From Candidatus Scalindua sp. (GTDB taxonomy: Bacteria; Planctomycetota; Brocadiia; Brocadiales; Scalinduaceae), in the NCBI GenBank assembly GCA_021777035.1, contig JAIQZR010000018.1, positions 1 through 41,907 of the forward strand: a stretch of 41,907 nt of DNA, given 5' to 3'. Under the pieces are notes generated by a model, which was given only the letters and a program-made list of their open reading frames with translations, made no database searches and was not told the origin of the DNA. This document shows, one piece after another, positions 23,286-31,018 of the stretch. Both the position numbers and the translations under genes were made by a program. Each line of letters opens with the position of its first letter. Within the stretch, counting starts at the first letter, position 1.

Positions 23286-24185
23286 CTAATCATTCACCCA
23301 TAGATTTGCTTCAAGCACTTCATCAATTTGCACTTTCTCCTCATCCGATAAACCTCTATAGTATCCGGATACATACTCATCACAAATCCCCATCTTGCTC
23401 AGAATATATTTCCCCTCTGCCACTTTCAAAAAGTTATCTTTACCTGGGGTCTGAGGCATCTGCTCCAACATTCTGTTAAACTTTCGCTGTTGAATCAAAG
23501 CTCCTTCTCTATCTCCATTTTCAAATTTCTCATACAGATCAACGATTGGGCCCACAAACGGGCATGCCTCTACCGTTGTACCACCTTTAACACCAAGACA
23601 GAGACTGACATAAAATGTTCTGACTACTGCGGTAAGAACCTGAAAATCCTCATCGGCCATACCTATGACTTTTTCTGTATGAACAGCATTACTCGTACTG
23701 AACTTGATACCTGCAATATTTGGATATCCCTTCATTTTCTCTACAAATTCAGGCGGTATAAAGCGACACCAGTTGGCGCTGGTATACATCCAAACAGGCT
23801 TTTGTGCATGATCAGCAAGTTGTTTATAGAACCACTCTATTCGGTCAAGGCTCAATAAAGGATGATACGGCATTACATGGTATGCATCGAAAACAAGATG
23901 GGCCGTATCATCCATAAAATCTAAGGAGTCACGCATTGCAAAAAAACCCGCACCCACTACCAACGGTGATTTTCCTTCATTTGCCTTAACAATAGTCTCC
24001 AACACACATAAACGTTGTTTATATGTTAAATTCATATCCTCAGCACCAGTCCCCAGCACCCAAAACCCACCAATATTCTTGCCATTCAGATACTCTACCA
24101 AACGTGTTAGTGCCGGCCCATCAATGTCGCCATCCTTTGTCAGTGGAGTTACCAATACTGGAACTACACCTTCTAGCTTACGCAT
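23286..24185 (-). CDS. DapA/NanA-family pyruvate aldolase
   Basis: A 299-residue (beta/alpha)8-barrel protein of the dihydrodipicolinate synthase / N-acetylneuraminate lyase family, which form a Schiff base with pyruvate. The Lys is in PNIAGIKFSTSNA (about 160-172), and the Tyr in KPVWMYTSANWC (about 131). The GTTGE-like phosphate/carboxylate motif reads GTGAEDMNL, and GVKGGTT follows later. It begins directly at the stop of the cytidylyltransferase gene (24186), which supplies its ribosome binding site. In a biosynthetic locus it could build a 3-deoxy-2-ulosonic acid by aldol addition of pyruvate to an aldehyde, to be activated with CTP. True substrate unknown. A relic of a paralogue lies at 20406-20552. 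Confidence 0.88.
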   Translation of the reverse strand: MRKLEGVVPVLVTPLTKDGDIDGPALTRLVEYLNGKNIGGFWVLGTGAEDMNLTYKQRLCVLETIVKANEGKSPLVVGAGFFAMRDSLDFMDDTAHLVFDAYHVMPYHPLLSLDRIEWFYKQLADHAQKPVWMYTSANWCRFIPPEFVEKMKGYPNIAGIKFSTSNAVHTEKVIGMADEDFQVLTAVVRTFYVSLCLGVKGGTTVEACPFVGPIVDLYEKFENGDREGALIQQRKFNRMLEQMPQTPGKDNFLKVAEGKYILSKMGICDEYVSGYYRGLSDEEKVQIDEVLEANLWVND

Positions 24186-24905
24186 TTAAACTTCCTCCTT
24201 CTTCTTCATTTGTTCCAAATAAGTTTCGGCAACAATCAAATCTGCTATGTCATCCACGTCCGTTGAGTGATACTTATCCATAACCAGTGGCACTTGTTTT
24301 TCACTGACAAACCGCTTTTCTTTAACAAAATAATCCCTTTTAACTGCATAGAGGGCCGCGTTATAGATATAAAAAGGCCCCCGCGGGTCCAGTTTTTGAT
24401 CATTGCAATAAGGAATTAAATTCCCCTCTGAGTCTATACGTTTAAGGATGGGGTCTCTCTTCTGGTATGGCCCTTTTACTGAGGCAAGCGTGGGAAGTCC
24501 ACTTTCCCAAAGGCGATCAACCGCTTCATCAATGTGTGAAGCTTTGCGTATGGGAGCCGTTGGTTGGAGCAATACAATGATATCATAAATAATTCCCTTC
24601 TCTCTCTCCATATATTCAAGAGCATGAAGCACTACATCAATATTTCTTACTTCATCTGTCGCAAGATGCTTTGGACGTTTAAATGGAGTATAGGCACCAT
24701 ACTGTCTGGCGACTTCAAGAATCTCATCATCTTCCGATGACACCAACCAATCCGTTACGGAGATAGCCTTCCTCGCAGCCATGATAGAATAAGCTATCAT
24801 GGGATGCTCGCCGATTTTCAAAATGTTCTTCCTTGGAAGGCGCTTTGAACCTCCCCGCGCGGGAATTACCGCAAGAACACTAGGCCGATTACCTTTATCT
24901 TTCAA
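24186..24905 (-). CDS. CMP-ulosonic acid cytidylyltransferase (NeuA-like)
   Basis: A 239-residue protein of the CMP-N-acetylneuraminate/CMP-Kdo synthetase family. Signature motifs: VLAVIPARGGSKRLPRKNIL (about 9-28), PMIAYSI, WLVSSEDDEI, LLQPTAPIRKASHID (about 110-124) and STDVDDIADL near the end. It activates a nonulosonic or octulosonic acid as a CMP-sugar in the cytoplasm. Residues match NeuA better than KdsB. The start appears to be a TTG (24905) without a strong ribosome binding site. It abuts the DapA-family gene, suggesting the aldolase product is its substrate, though the NeuB-like product encoded at 40533 is another candidate. Confidence 0.9.
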   Translation of the reverse strand: MKDKGNRPSVLAVIPARGGSKRLPRKNILKIGEHPMIAYSIMAARKAISVTDWLVSSEDDEILEVARQYGAYTPFKRPKHLATDEVRNIDVVLHALEYMEREKGIIYDIIVLLQPTAPIRKASHIDEAVDRLWESGLPTLASVKGPYQKRDPILKRIDSEGNLIPYCNDQKLDPRGPFYIYNAALYAVKRDYFVKEKRFVSEKQVPLVMDKYHSTDVDDIADLIVAETYLEQMKKKEEV

Positions 24906-24994
24906 CGATCAATAACCTTGGTTTCCAAATTAAATTTGTAAATTATTAGACTCTTCCCGCAAATGATACCATCCTTGTAGACTCAATCATGTGC

Positions 24995-25774
24995 TTATTT
25001 AATACGCTTCAAATACCCATCCGGTGCGACCGTAATAAGAAGTTTATGCTGAATTGATTTATCTATCTCAAACTCAGGGTGAGATTTTAGATATTTCCAA
25101 ACCGCTGTTTTAGGATTATTACCTACCCCCCAAGGACGATCTGGAAAGGAATCGTCTAGCATGTCTTCAATCGCGGTATCAAAAACCACGCAGTAACTAT
25201 CCACGGATGTTAGAGATGCATAAGCCTCAAGCTCAGCCAAAACATGATCATGAGTATGATTTGAATCTAAAACCACAAGGATATTTTTATAGCCTTTGGC
25301 ATAGTCATGAACTATATTAATTATTTCTGGAGCAACCGAAGACCCCTGAATCATGTCAATTTGATGTGCCATAGGATGGGCTTCGATGGCGGAACGGTTG
25401 TGGTCGCGGATACTGATGTCAACACCTAGTACCTTGCGCTTCGAAACCTTGGGATCAAAGGACATGCCACACTTTATCGCATCTGACATATCAAGCAGGG
25501 CTAGCATAGAGGCACTAAAAATAATAGAGCCACCATGGGCAATACCGGTTTCGATGATCAGATCCGGCTGAACCGACCAAATTAATTCCTGCATTGCGAA
25601 AATGTCTTGGGGATACTGGATAATTGGTCGACCGAGCCAAGAAAAATTATATGTATAACTATTACGGTTAGTCTCTCGCGACCAAATGCGCGACAATGCT
25701 TGAATATCTTTATCGTTGGCCAAACCTGCAATATTATTGAGCACTTGGGATTTAAACGAGTCTATAGGGTTCAT
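24995..25774 (-). CDS. Cephalosporin hydroxylase (CmcI)-family methyltransferase-like protein
   Basis: A 259-residue protein of the CmcI/rhamnosyl O-methyltransferase family, SAM-binding Rossmann proteins. It shows NFSWLGRPIIQYPQDIFAMQ (about 44-63), LIIETGIAHGGSIIFSASML (about 72-91, motif I), VLGVDISIRDHNR and LVVLDSNHTHDHVLAELEAY with metal-binding-type Asp and His. DRPWGVGNNPKTAVWKYL is characteristic. Family members in polysaccharide loci are thought to O-methylate sugars. A good ribosome binding site (ggaggtg) lies 9 bases before the ATG. Upstream (25775-26779) only relics are found. Confidence 0.88.
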   Translation of the reverse strand: MNPIDSFKSQVLNNIAGLANDKDIQALSRIWSRETNRNSYTYNFSWLGRPIIQYPQDIFAMQELIWSVQPDLIIETGIAHGGSIIFSASMLALLDMSDAIKCGMSFDPKVSKRKVLGVDISIRDHNRSAIEAHPMAHQIDMIQGSSVAPEIINIVHDYAKGYKNILVVLDSNHTHDHVLAELEAYASLTSVDSYCVVFDTAIEDMLDDSFPDRPWGVGNNPKTAVWKYLKSHPEFEIDKSIQHKLLITVAPDGYLKRIK

Positions 25775-26580
25775 TTCATTTCACCTCCATTAATGTTTTC
25801 CATGTTAGCTAAATTATTATTACCGTGTAATACACGCATAAATGTTATTACCGTCTTCCGGGTGTTCCTTTCCATATTCGTAGCAAACACGACAGAACTC
25901 CACTTTCCAATCCTTGGAGTTCTCTATTCCAGTGCCACCCCCCAACCATTACCTGCATCCCAAAGTTCATTCTTGAGAAACTAATCCATTTGCAGCAGAG
26001 ATAGCATCTTATAGTAAAGGCGCCGGTCTTGGTGACCTTAAGTTCAGCCAGCACTATTCCCTGCTGAAGCAACTCAAGGTTGTAGGAACGGTGATGTTCC
26101 GCTATCTCAAAATCAAAAGTCGACAACTTACCGCAACTTGAAACGTACCCATAAGAACTGCTATTTTTGTATTTTTGCAAAATGTATCTAATATTTCTTA
26201 CATTTACTATCGGAATCTAAGTGATTTTGCTTATTTAGGCTTTTCACTCTTTGTTACTGATTTTATAACAACAAGTGAAGGCAGGTGTTGCACCACGGCG
26301 GATAGTGCAAACTTGTGAGCTTACCTACTACTACCCCACTCCAGAACCGTAGAAACCTTTTCGGCTAGGTTCTAGTTAAGCTCAGGCTTTTAAAAATGAA
26401 AGGATGCATAAAATATGCACAGATAAATTGAGTGTTTGAAAGTATTTTTAGCTTTACGTTGGGCATAATGGTGGATAACAATTGTTTGCTATATCTCTCA
26501 AGTCTCTTAAAAATATTATCTTCATGTCGATTGTTTCTGCAAATCCATCTTTCCCCTACAACCAGCACGTAATCTCCGAA
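25775..26580. other. Region of broken reading frames
   Basis: About 800 bases without a confident gene. The minus strand has an open stretch at 25848-26214 (see separate entry) whose end appears to continue in another frame. A 67-residue frame at 26365-26568 starting MLVVGERWICRNNRHEDN matches nothing I know. The region has the appearance of gene debris from one or two deleted polysaccharide genes. Confidence 0.5.
25826..26214 (-). pseudogene. Probable frameshifted gene relic, unknown family
   Basis: An open minus-strand frame of about 115 codons contains FDFEIAEHHRSYNLELLQQ and VTKTGAFTIRCYLCCKW; near 25935 it turns into low-complexity Trp/Gly-rich sequence while another frame becomes protein-like (NSKDWKVEFCRVCYEYGKE, then HPEDGNNIYACITR and stop at about 25828). 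One frameshift would join them. Cys pairs CYLCC and CRVC hint at a metal site. There is no clear start codon context. I do not recognise the family. Confidence 0.35.
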
Positions 26581-26778
26581 TTAAGCTAGTTCCTGAAGAA
26601 ATATTTCACCTGCACCAATAATTTCTCTTAATGGCCTGGTCTTCCGCATTGATTCAAGGCGAAACATTCCATTAAATATAATCTTGACTGGCACTCATAA
26701 AGAACCGAAAAACTTTTTAACGGAAGACATACCCGAAGTATCAACTATACAAGTCAAGATATTTGTCTTCTCGCGCAT
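26581..26778 (-). pseudogene. Gene relic directly after NeuD-like gene, internal stop
   Basis: An ATG one base after the stop of the acetyltransferase gene begins MREKTNILTCIVDTSGM and SSVKKFFGSL, then TGA (26695-26697); the same frame continues VPVKIIFNGMFRLESMRKTR and PLREIIGAGEIFLQELA to a stop. The continuity of the frame and the tight spacing suggest a former operon member of at least 65 residues. Family not recognised. Confidence 0.4.
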
Positions 26779-26779
26779 C

Positions 26780-27424
26780 TTATGATTTACGAAAGATTGC
26801 TCGAGCAGGATTTCCGTGTACAGTCGTTTTGTCTGGAATATCTGAGAGTACAGAAGAGTTTATACCTACAACGGCATGATTTCCAATTTTCAATCGAGGT
26901 GCAATGTTCGCTCCAGTCCAGACCGTTGCACATTCCCCAATACTACTCAGTCCGGCGATCACGCAACCACCTGCAATAAAGGCACTGTTACCTATAATTA
27001 CCTCGTGCCCTATCAAAGTAGCTGATGTCAAGAAGCAATGTTCTCCCAGCACTGCCTGGGACTGAACAAGAGCCCCCTCCTGAACGCAGACCCCCTTACC
27101 CACCTTAACACTAAATAAATTCACAGAGGGATGGATAACGTTGGCAAATTGGTCCGTATAAAGCTTCAGTTGCTCGGTCACTATCCCTCTGACCTCACCG
27201 TTTCTCGTTATATTATTGAAGACAAAGCACTCGTTATACTCCTTTTCAAGCAACAGTTCAGGAGAACCCAACACCTTATACCCAAAAAAATCAGCACCAA
27301 ATTTCGTCGTGTCATTGTCTATCCAGCCGAGAATTTTATAGTCAGCTCCATTTGCGTTCATCGCATCGATAATACGCAACGTTTCTGGGTTGTTGGCTCC
27401 CATCAAAAGAATCTTTTTAGTCAT
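26780..27424 (-). CDS. PglD/NeuD-like sugar O/N-acyltransferase
   Basis: A 214-residue protein with an N-terminal Rossmann-like PglD_N domain (KKILLMGANNPETLRIIDAM) and a C-terminal left-handed beta-helix of hexapeptide repeats (VCVQEGALVQSQAVLGEH onward), ending HGNPARAIF. The active-site His is probably in LIGHEVIIGN. Family members transfer acetyl groups from acetyl-CoA to amino sugars or sialic acids. Here the gene overlaps the ACP gene by 8 bases and follows FkbH, which raises the possibility that its donor is an ACP-bound acyl group. It could N-acylate a DegT product. Strong on family, speculative on donor. Confidence 0.88.
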   Translation of the reverse strand: MTKKILLMGANNPETLRIIDAMNANGADYKILGWIDNDTTKFGADFFGYKVLGSPELLLEKEYNECFVFNNITRNGEVRGIVTEQLKLYTDQFANVIHPSVNLFSVKVGKGVCVQEGALVQSQAVLGEHCFLTSATLIGHEVIIGNSAFIAGGCVIAGLSSIGECATVWTGANIAPRLKIGNHAVVGINSSVLSDIPDKTTVHGNPARAIFRKS

Positions 27425-27647
27425 TAAGTTTGCGCTTGATAATTGACCGAATGTCCTTATAGCTCATCATATCTACGATTTCATCATCCTCAAACTGCAC
27501 GTCGAACTCTTCCTCAAGTGCTAGCACAATATTCATGTGCTTGAGACTGTCCCATTCTTCCACTGTTTCAGGCGAAGCGTCGTCTCCGATACCACTGATC
27601 TCCACGAGAAAGATTGAAGCCAAAACCTTTTTTATTCTTTCGTCCAT
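27417..27647 (-). CDS. Acyl carrier protein
   Basis: A 76-residue acidic protein with the 4'-phosphopantetheine attachment serine in EEWDSLKHMNIVLALEEEF (DSL motif, about residue 33), helices and length typical of ACPs. Such carriers hold acyl groups as thioesters. It overlaps FkbH (27632) by 16 bases upstream and the PglD-like gene by 8 bases downstream, so the three are translationally coupled. It is probably a dedicated carrier for the FkbH product, not the fatty-acid ACP, which is normally encoded beside fab genes. Confidence 0.92.
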   Translation of the reverse strand: MDERIKKVLASIFLVEISGIGDDASPETVEEWDSLKHMNIVLALEEEFDVQFEDDEIVDMMSYKDIRSIIKRKLND

Positions 27648-29374
27648 TTGTTTACCTCCACGTAATCAAGCCTACTTGCCAAATACTCTTCTATCTTTAG
27701 CATATAAGATTTTTCGCCTGAATCATTATTAAGATTTTCATATCCTAGTAAATCATAGAAAGTTGATACCTGTTCGTTTTTCAGAGTACGACGGTACATA
27801 GCCTTAACCTCTTTGATACCCATATCTGCAAGTCGGGAGACAATCCAATCAGCGATAGCATACTCAATGCCCCTTCCAATCACCCTGCAACTCATAAGAA
27901 ATGAGTCTATCTCCGCCAGAGCGTTATCAGTCTGTATGATAACGCCACCAACCACACCACTTTCACCGAATCTATCCTCTACCGAAAAGGCGATCACCAT
28001 TCTTTTCTCGCTCGCCATAAAAGCTTTTATTTCAGATCCCGTATACCTCTTTGTAGTAAGGTTGAACTGATTAGTCTTCTGAGTGAGCTGTGCAACCCGC
28101 GAGGCTAACCGCTCAGAATCCTCAAATATCGTCACCTTCTGCCCAAGCGATCTCAAGTATTCCTCAATATTATCAAAGTCGGCACTTGCATCAAGACGCA
28201 TTGCATTTTCCCTATACATTACAGACTTTTGAATATCTTCTGGAGTACTAGAAAGTGAAAAGAAAAGGTTAGCGTTCTCTCTAATGAGATGCGGATAGAA
28301 ACCAGATTTCTTAGGCACCTGAAATGTAGATACTTGTGGTAGTTTATATCTAACAAGATTTACCTCGAAATCACTGTCGTCAACAAAAACCAGACTGTCG
28401 ATACCAACATTAAGTTCTTTGGCAATAGATTTGAGGTTCTCCAATTTATCATGCCAGTTTACTTTTTTTTGAGTAATGTACTGATCGGTTAATATCATAT
28501 CCGGATGACTTCTGATGACTTCATCCACTTCTGATGCATTGTTTTTGCTGCAAAGCCCAATAATAACACCCTGTTTTGCAAGTTTCACCGCAATGCTCTG
28601 AACTTCCTCGTAAACTATTCCTTCTGGACTAGAGGCAGACATGTTTATCCCATCGAAACCGTCCTCTCCCAAAATGCCTTTCCATAGAGTATTATCACAA
28701 TCAAAAACCAATACTTTCTTAGCCCTTCCGCATGCGGACATAAAAACTGGTCTGACAAATTTCGCGTAAGCTTTAAAAAAATTTACGGTATAGAGTGATT
28801 TTGAGGAATAAAAAAAGCGCCAGTCCACACAATCGGACAGAGATACATCCGCTATGATTTTATCAATATCAACAACCACGACATTAGGGGCATTTATTTG
28901 CTCGATATACGCATTGAGTCGTTCGGCGATGTAATCAAAATTATTCCTGCGGATTTTAGTTGAATTGAAAAGTAGCGTTGAGAAGCGATTGAGAAGTACC
29001 AAAGAGGTTTCGCTCAAATTTGAAAATGTAAGGTCGATTTCACCAATGACCTTTTTGATTATTGCCTCAACTTCTTCTTTCTCAATCAAATCTGCCTTAT
29101 ACTGCAGGCCATCGATCAAGTTCGCCAATTCCCAGAAGATTACGTTTGCATTACAGCTTGAAAATTTCGCACTGTCCTGAACAATATTGTCATAATCACC
29201 GAACTCTACCACTACGTTTATTCCTTCTCGCCTGAGCATAAGTTCCATGATTTCCTTGACCTGTGGTACCATTATATTCGACAAGATCGCAAGCCTATAT
29301 TGCAATTCACCAGAGAGTTCACCCCCGAGTACATTATTCTGTAACATAATCTCGGCAAGCTTCATTTCCTTCAT
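27632..29374 (-). CDS. FkbH-like HAD-IIIC protein (glyceryl-ACP synthase type)
   Basis: A 580-residue protein. The HAD domain starts at KVLVFDCDNTLWKGILGEDG (about 220-240) with the DxDxT nucleophile motif; GLCSKNNASEVDEVI and LVFVDDSDFEVN (about 340) complete it. The C-terminal part (RFGESGVVGGVII and FLMSCRVIGRGIEYAIADW) is the GNAT-like domain of FkbH proteins. The N-terminal 210 residues look like the SGNH-related region of this family. FkbH enzymes dephosphorylate 1,3-bisphosphoglycerate and load the glyceryl group on an ACP, for example in methoxymalonyl-ACP synthesis. The overlapping ACP gene fits this exactly. The two dehydrogenases of the methoxymalonyl route are not encoded here. 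Confidence 0.93.
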   Translation of the reverse strand: MKEMKLAEIMLQNNVLGGELSGELQYRLAILSNIMVPQVKEIMELMLRREGINVVVEFGDYDNIVQDSAKFSSCNANVIFWELANLIDGLQYKADLIEKEEVEAIIKKVIGEIDLTFSNLSETSLVLLNRFSTLLFNSTKIRRNNFDYIAERLNAYIEQINAPNVVVVDIDKIIADVSLSDCVDWRFFYSSKSLYTVNFFKAYAKFVRPVFMSACGRAKKVLVFDCDNTLWKGILGEDGFDGINMSASSPEGIVYEEVQSIAVKLAKQGVIIGLCSKNNASEVDEVIRSHPDMILTDQYITQKKVNWHDKLENLKSIAKELNVGIDSLVFVDDSDFEVNLVRYKLPQVSTFQVPKKSGFYPHLIRENANLFFSLSSTPEDIQKSVMYRENAMRLDASADFDNIEEYLRSLGQKVTIFEDSERLASRVAQLTQKTNQFNLTTKRYTGSEIKAFMASEKRMVIAFSVEDRFGESGVVGGVIIQTDNALAEIDSFLMSCRVIGRGIEYAIADWIVSRLADMGIKEVKAMYRRTLKNEQVSTFYDLLGYENLNNDSGEKSYMLKIEEYLASRLDYVEVNKWTKE

Positions 29375-29790
29375 CAGATAGTTCCCTCCTGAATGATTTC
29401 GATGATCCCGAATCCCGCCACCTTGTAAAATGAAACGCCCTTCCCCTCAAATAGAATGGCAGGCTTTATGTCTGAGACCATTATCACGCGACTTTCCTTC
29501 TTTATACTCTGGATGGTTTCTTTCGTATTTTTAGACGTATAGCATAAATGGTAAAACATTTCACTACAGTCCTTGAGGATAGATTCAAGCGGCCCACGCC
29601 CAGATGATGGATAAATAATTTCTATCGCCGGCATGTGGGGGTGAGTGCACAATACTAAGTTCACATTCTGCTCTGCATCAAAGATATCCTCAGTATACTC
29701 GTAGCCCATTCCTCGAACAAAGGTAAGTGCCTTATCTGGACGCCTGACAGCAAGTCCAAGATGATGAAAAACAAGACCAAATCTATTCAT
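29374..29790 (-). CDS. VOC (glyoxalase-fold) family protein
   Basis: A 138-residue protein of the vicinal oxygen chelate superfamily, most like methylmalonyl-CoA epimerase. It begins FHHLGLAVRRPDKALTFV, has IEIIYPSSGRGPLESIL and FYHLCYTSKN, and ends with VSFYKVAGFGIIEIIQ. His residues near positions 9-10 and 77 and the Glu near the end are candidate metal ligands. It overlaps FkbH by 1 base and the methyltransferase by 4 bases. In this module it could epimerise or remodel an acyl-ACP or bind an acyl substrate; the reaction is not known. Confidence 0.82.
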   Translation of the reverse strand: MNRFGLVFHHLGLAVRRPDKALTFVRGMGYEYTEDIFDAEQNVNLVLCTHPHMPAIEIIYPSSGRGPLESILKDCSEMFYHLCYTSKNTKETIQSIKKESRVIMVSDIKPAILFEGKGVSFYKVAGFGIIEIIQEGTI

Positions 29791-30683
29791 GCAACACCAA
29801 GGGTAACGGATATATTCATCGGAAGTTTCAGTTTCTCAGTCTCTTCAATTGTTTTATCTTTATAAGAAACCAACAACATTTTCTTAATGATAAACCCACA
29901 GGATTCAATCATATCAATTACTTGAGCACGATTCTCGAAAAGGTAGATATGATCTACCGCCGGAGCATTAATTGCGGTAGTCAAATATACGTATCCATCT
30001 GGCTTAGCAAGAGAACGAATCTTGTTGAGAAAAGCAGTAGGATTTTCAACATGTTCCAGCACCTCACCCATCACGATAGCATCGAATTTACCTTCATGGT
30101 TCCAGTCAAGAAAATCTGTGCAGATGATATCGAAATTATTAAAACTCCCAAACTTCCTGCTATTTAGAATACTCTTAGTCAGGTGCACGCTAGTTTCGCT
30201 GATATCCACACCAAGAAACGAATTATACCGGCTCCGTCTCATGGCCTCCATCATGAAGAACCCATGTCCTGGTCCTATCTCAAGATATTTACCGGGTTTA
30301 TCACGAGGAATCTCATCTCGGAAAAAGTTGAGCATCTGGACATGATTATCCCATAAGAAAGCGGACAGAGCTAAGCCATACATGTATTTATTCATGTACT
30401 CCCGATTGTTATAAACAGAATTGGCAACCTCATTATAAGTCGAATATCGATATTTCCCATGCCTTTGAAAATACACTTGATTGCTTAGTGTATCTTTTAC
30501 AATCAGGTCATAAGCGGCAGCAAGAGACTTAAGAGTACTCCCGCGTTCAAGACAGTATTCGATATACGCCGTTAGCATCGCCTTATCATACGCATTCATT
30601 GTTTTCACAGCCTCATCCAAAAATCTGGACTGCAAACTATTTACCTTAACGATTTCTTCCTTGAGTTGAACAACAGCATTCAT
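29787..30683 (-). CDS. Class I SAM-dependent methyltransferase of the FkbH module
   Basis: A 298-residue methyltransferase. After an N-terminal helical extension of about 130 residues come motif I YLEIGPGHGFFMMEAM (about 134-149), GVDISETSVHL, FDAIVMGEVLEHV and YVYLTTAINAPAVDH. It is the first gene of the FkbH/ACP module and overlaps the VOC gene by 4 bases. By analogy to FkbG in methoxymalonyl-ACP synthesis it may O-methylate the glyceryl-ACP or a later intermediate, but sequence identity to FkbG is not evident by eye, and it may instead act on a sugar. Confidence 0.85.
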   Translation of the reverse strand: MNAVVQLKEEIVKVNSLQSRFLDEAVKTMNAYDKAMLTAYIEYCLERGSTLKSLAAAYDLIVKDTLSNQVYFQRHGKYRYSTYNEVANSVYNNREYMNKYMYGLALSAFLWDNHVQMLNFFRDEIPRDKPGKYLEIGPGHGFFMMEAMRRSRYNSFLGVDISETSVHLTKSILNSRKFGSFNNFDIICTDFLDWNHEGKFDAIVMGEVLEHVENPTAFLNKIRSLAKPDGYVYLTTAINAPAVDHIYLFENRAQVIDMIESCGFIIKKMLLVSYKDKTIEETEKLKLPMNISVTLGVA

Positions 30684-30708
30684 ATTTCCAGTATTCCTTA
30701 TCCATAAG

Positions 30709-30979
30709 TTAATCTATTTTTTTAATTTTCACCACGTTGGAAAGTAGAAAAACGTACATATTCTGATCATTAAAACCACTTCTCCCAATTTCTGCGATGA
30801 TATTCTCAGTCATTTTGGTATACAGTTCCCATGCGTGCATTCACTGCCCCGTTTAATAAACCGTCACCAAACAGTTCCAAAAATCCAGTTTCAGCAATTC
30901 GGATAAGAGCTATTTTCTCAAATTGTTTGAATATATCCTTCTCTATATCTTTACCATTTACAAGAGTACACACGACACA
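30709..30979 (-). pseudogene. Frameshifted gene relic, unknown family
   Basis: Two overlapping minus-strand frames fill most of the gap between the DegT and methyltransferase genes. The first (30806-30979) reads FEKIALIRIAETGFLELFG, DGLLNGAVNARMG to a stop and has no start codon. The second (30709-30840, possible ATG) reads MHAWELYTKMTENIIAEIG, RSGFNDQNMYVFLLSNVV to a stop. The natural join is at NA/HAWELY, which suggests one gene broken by a frameshift. A functional 43-residue product from the second frame cannot be excluded. Family unknown. Confidence 0.4.
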
Positions 30980-31018
30980 TCAAAAATACCTGAAATTATC
31001 ACTTTAAGCTATTGTGAT

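Noticed and set aside
24186-24905. KdsB (CMP-Kdo synthetase)
   Set aside because: The PARGGSKRLPRKN start and LQPTAPIR motif fit NeuA-like enzymes better.
30709-30840. Independent 43-residue small protein gene
   Set aside because: It has an ATG, but the frame upstream continues the same protein-like sequence after one shift, so a frameshifted relic is more likely; kept only as a pseudogene.
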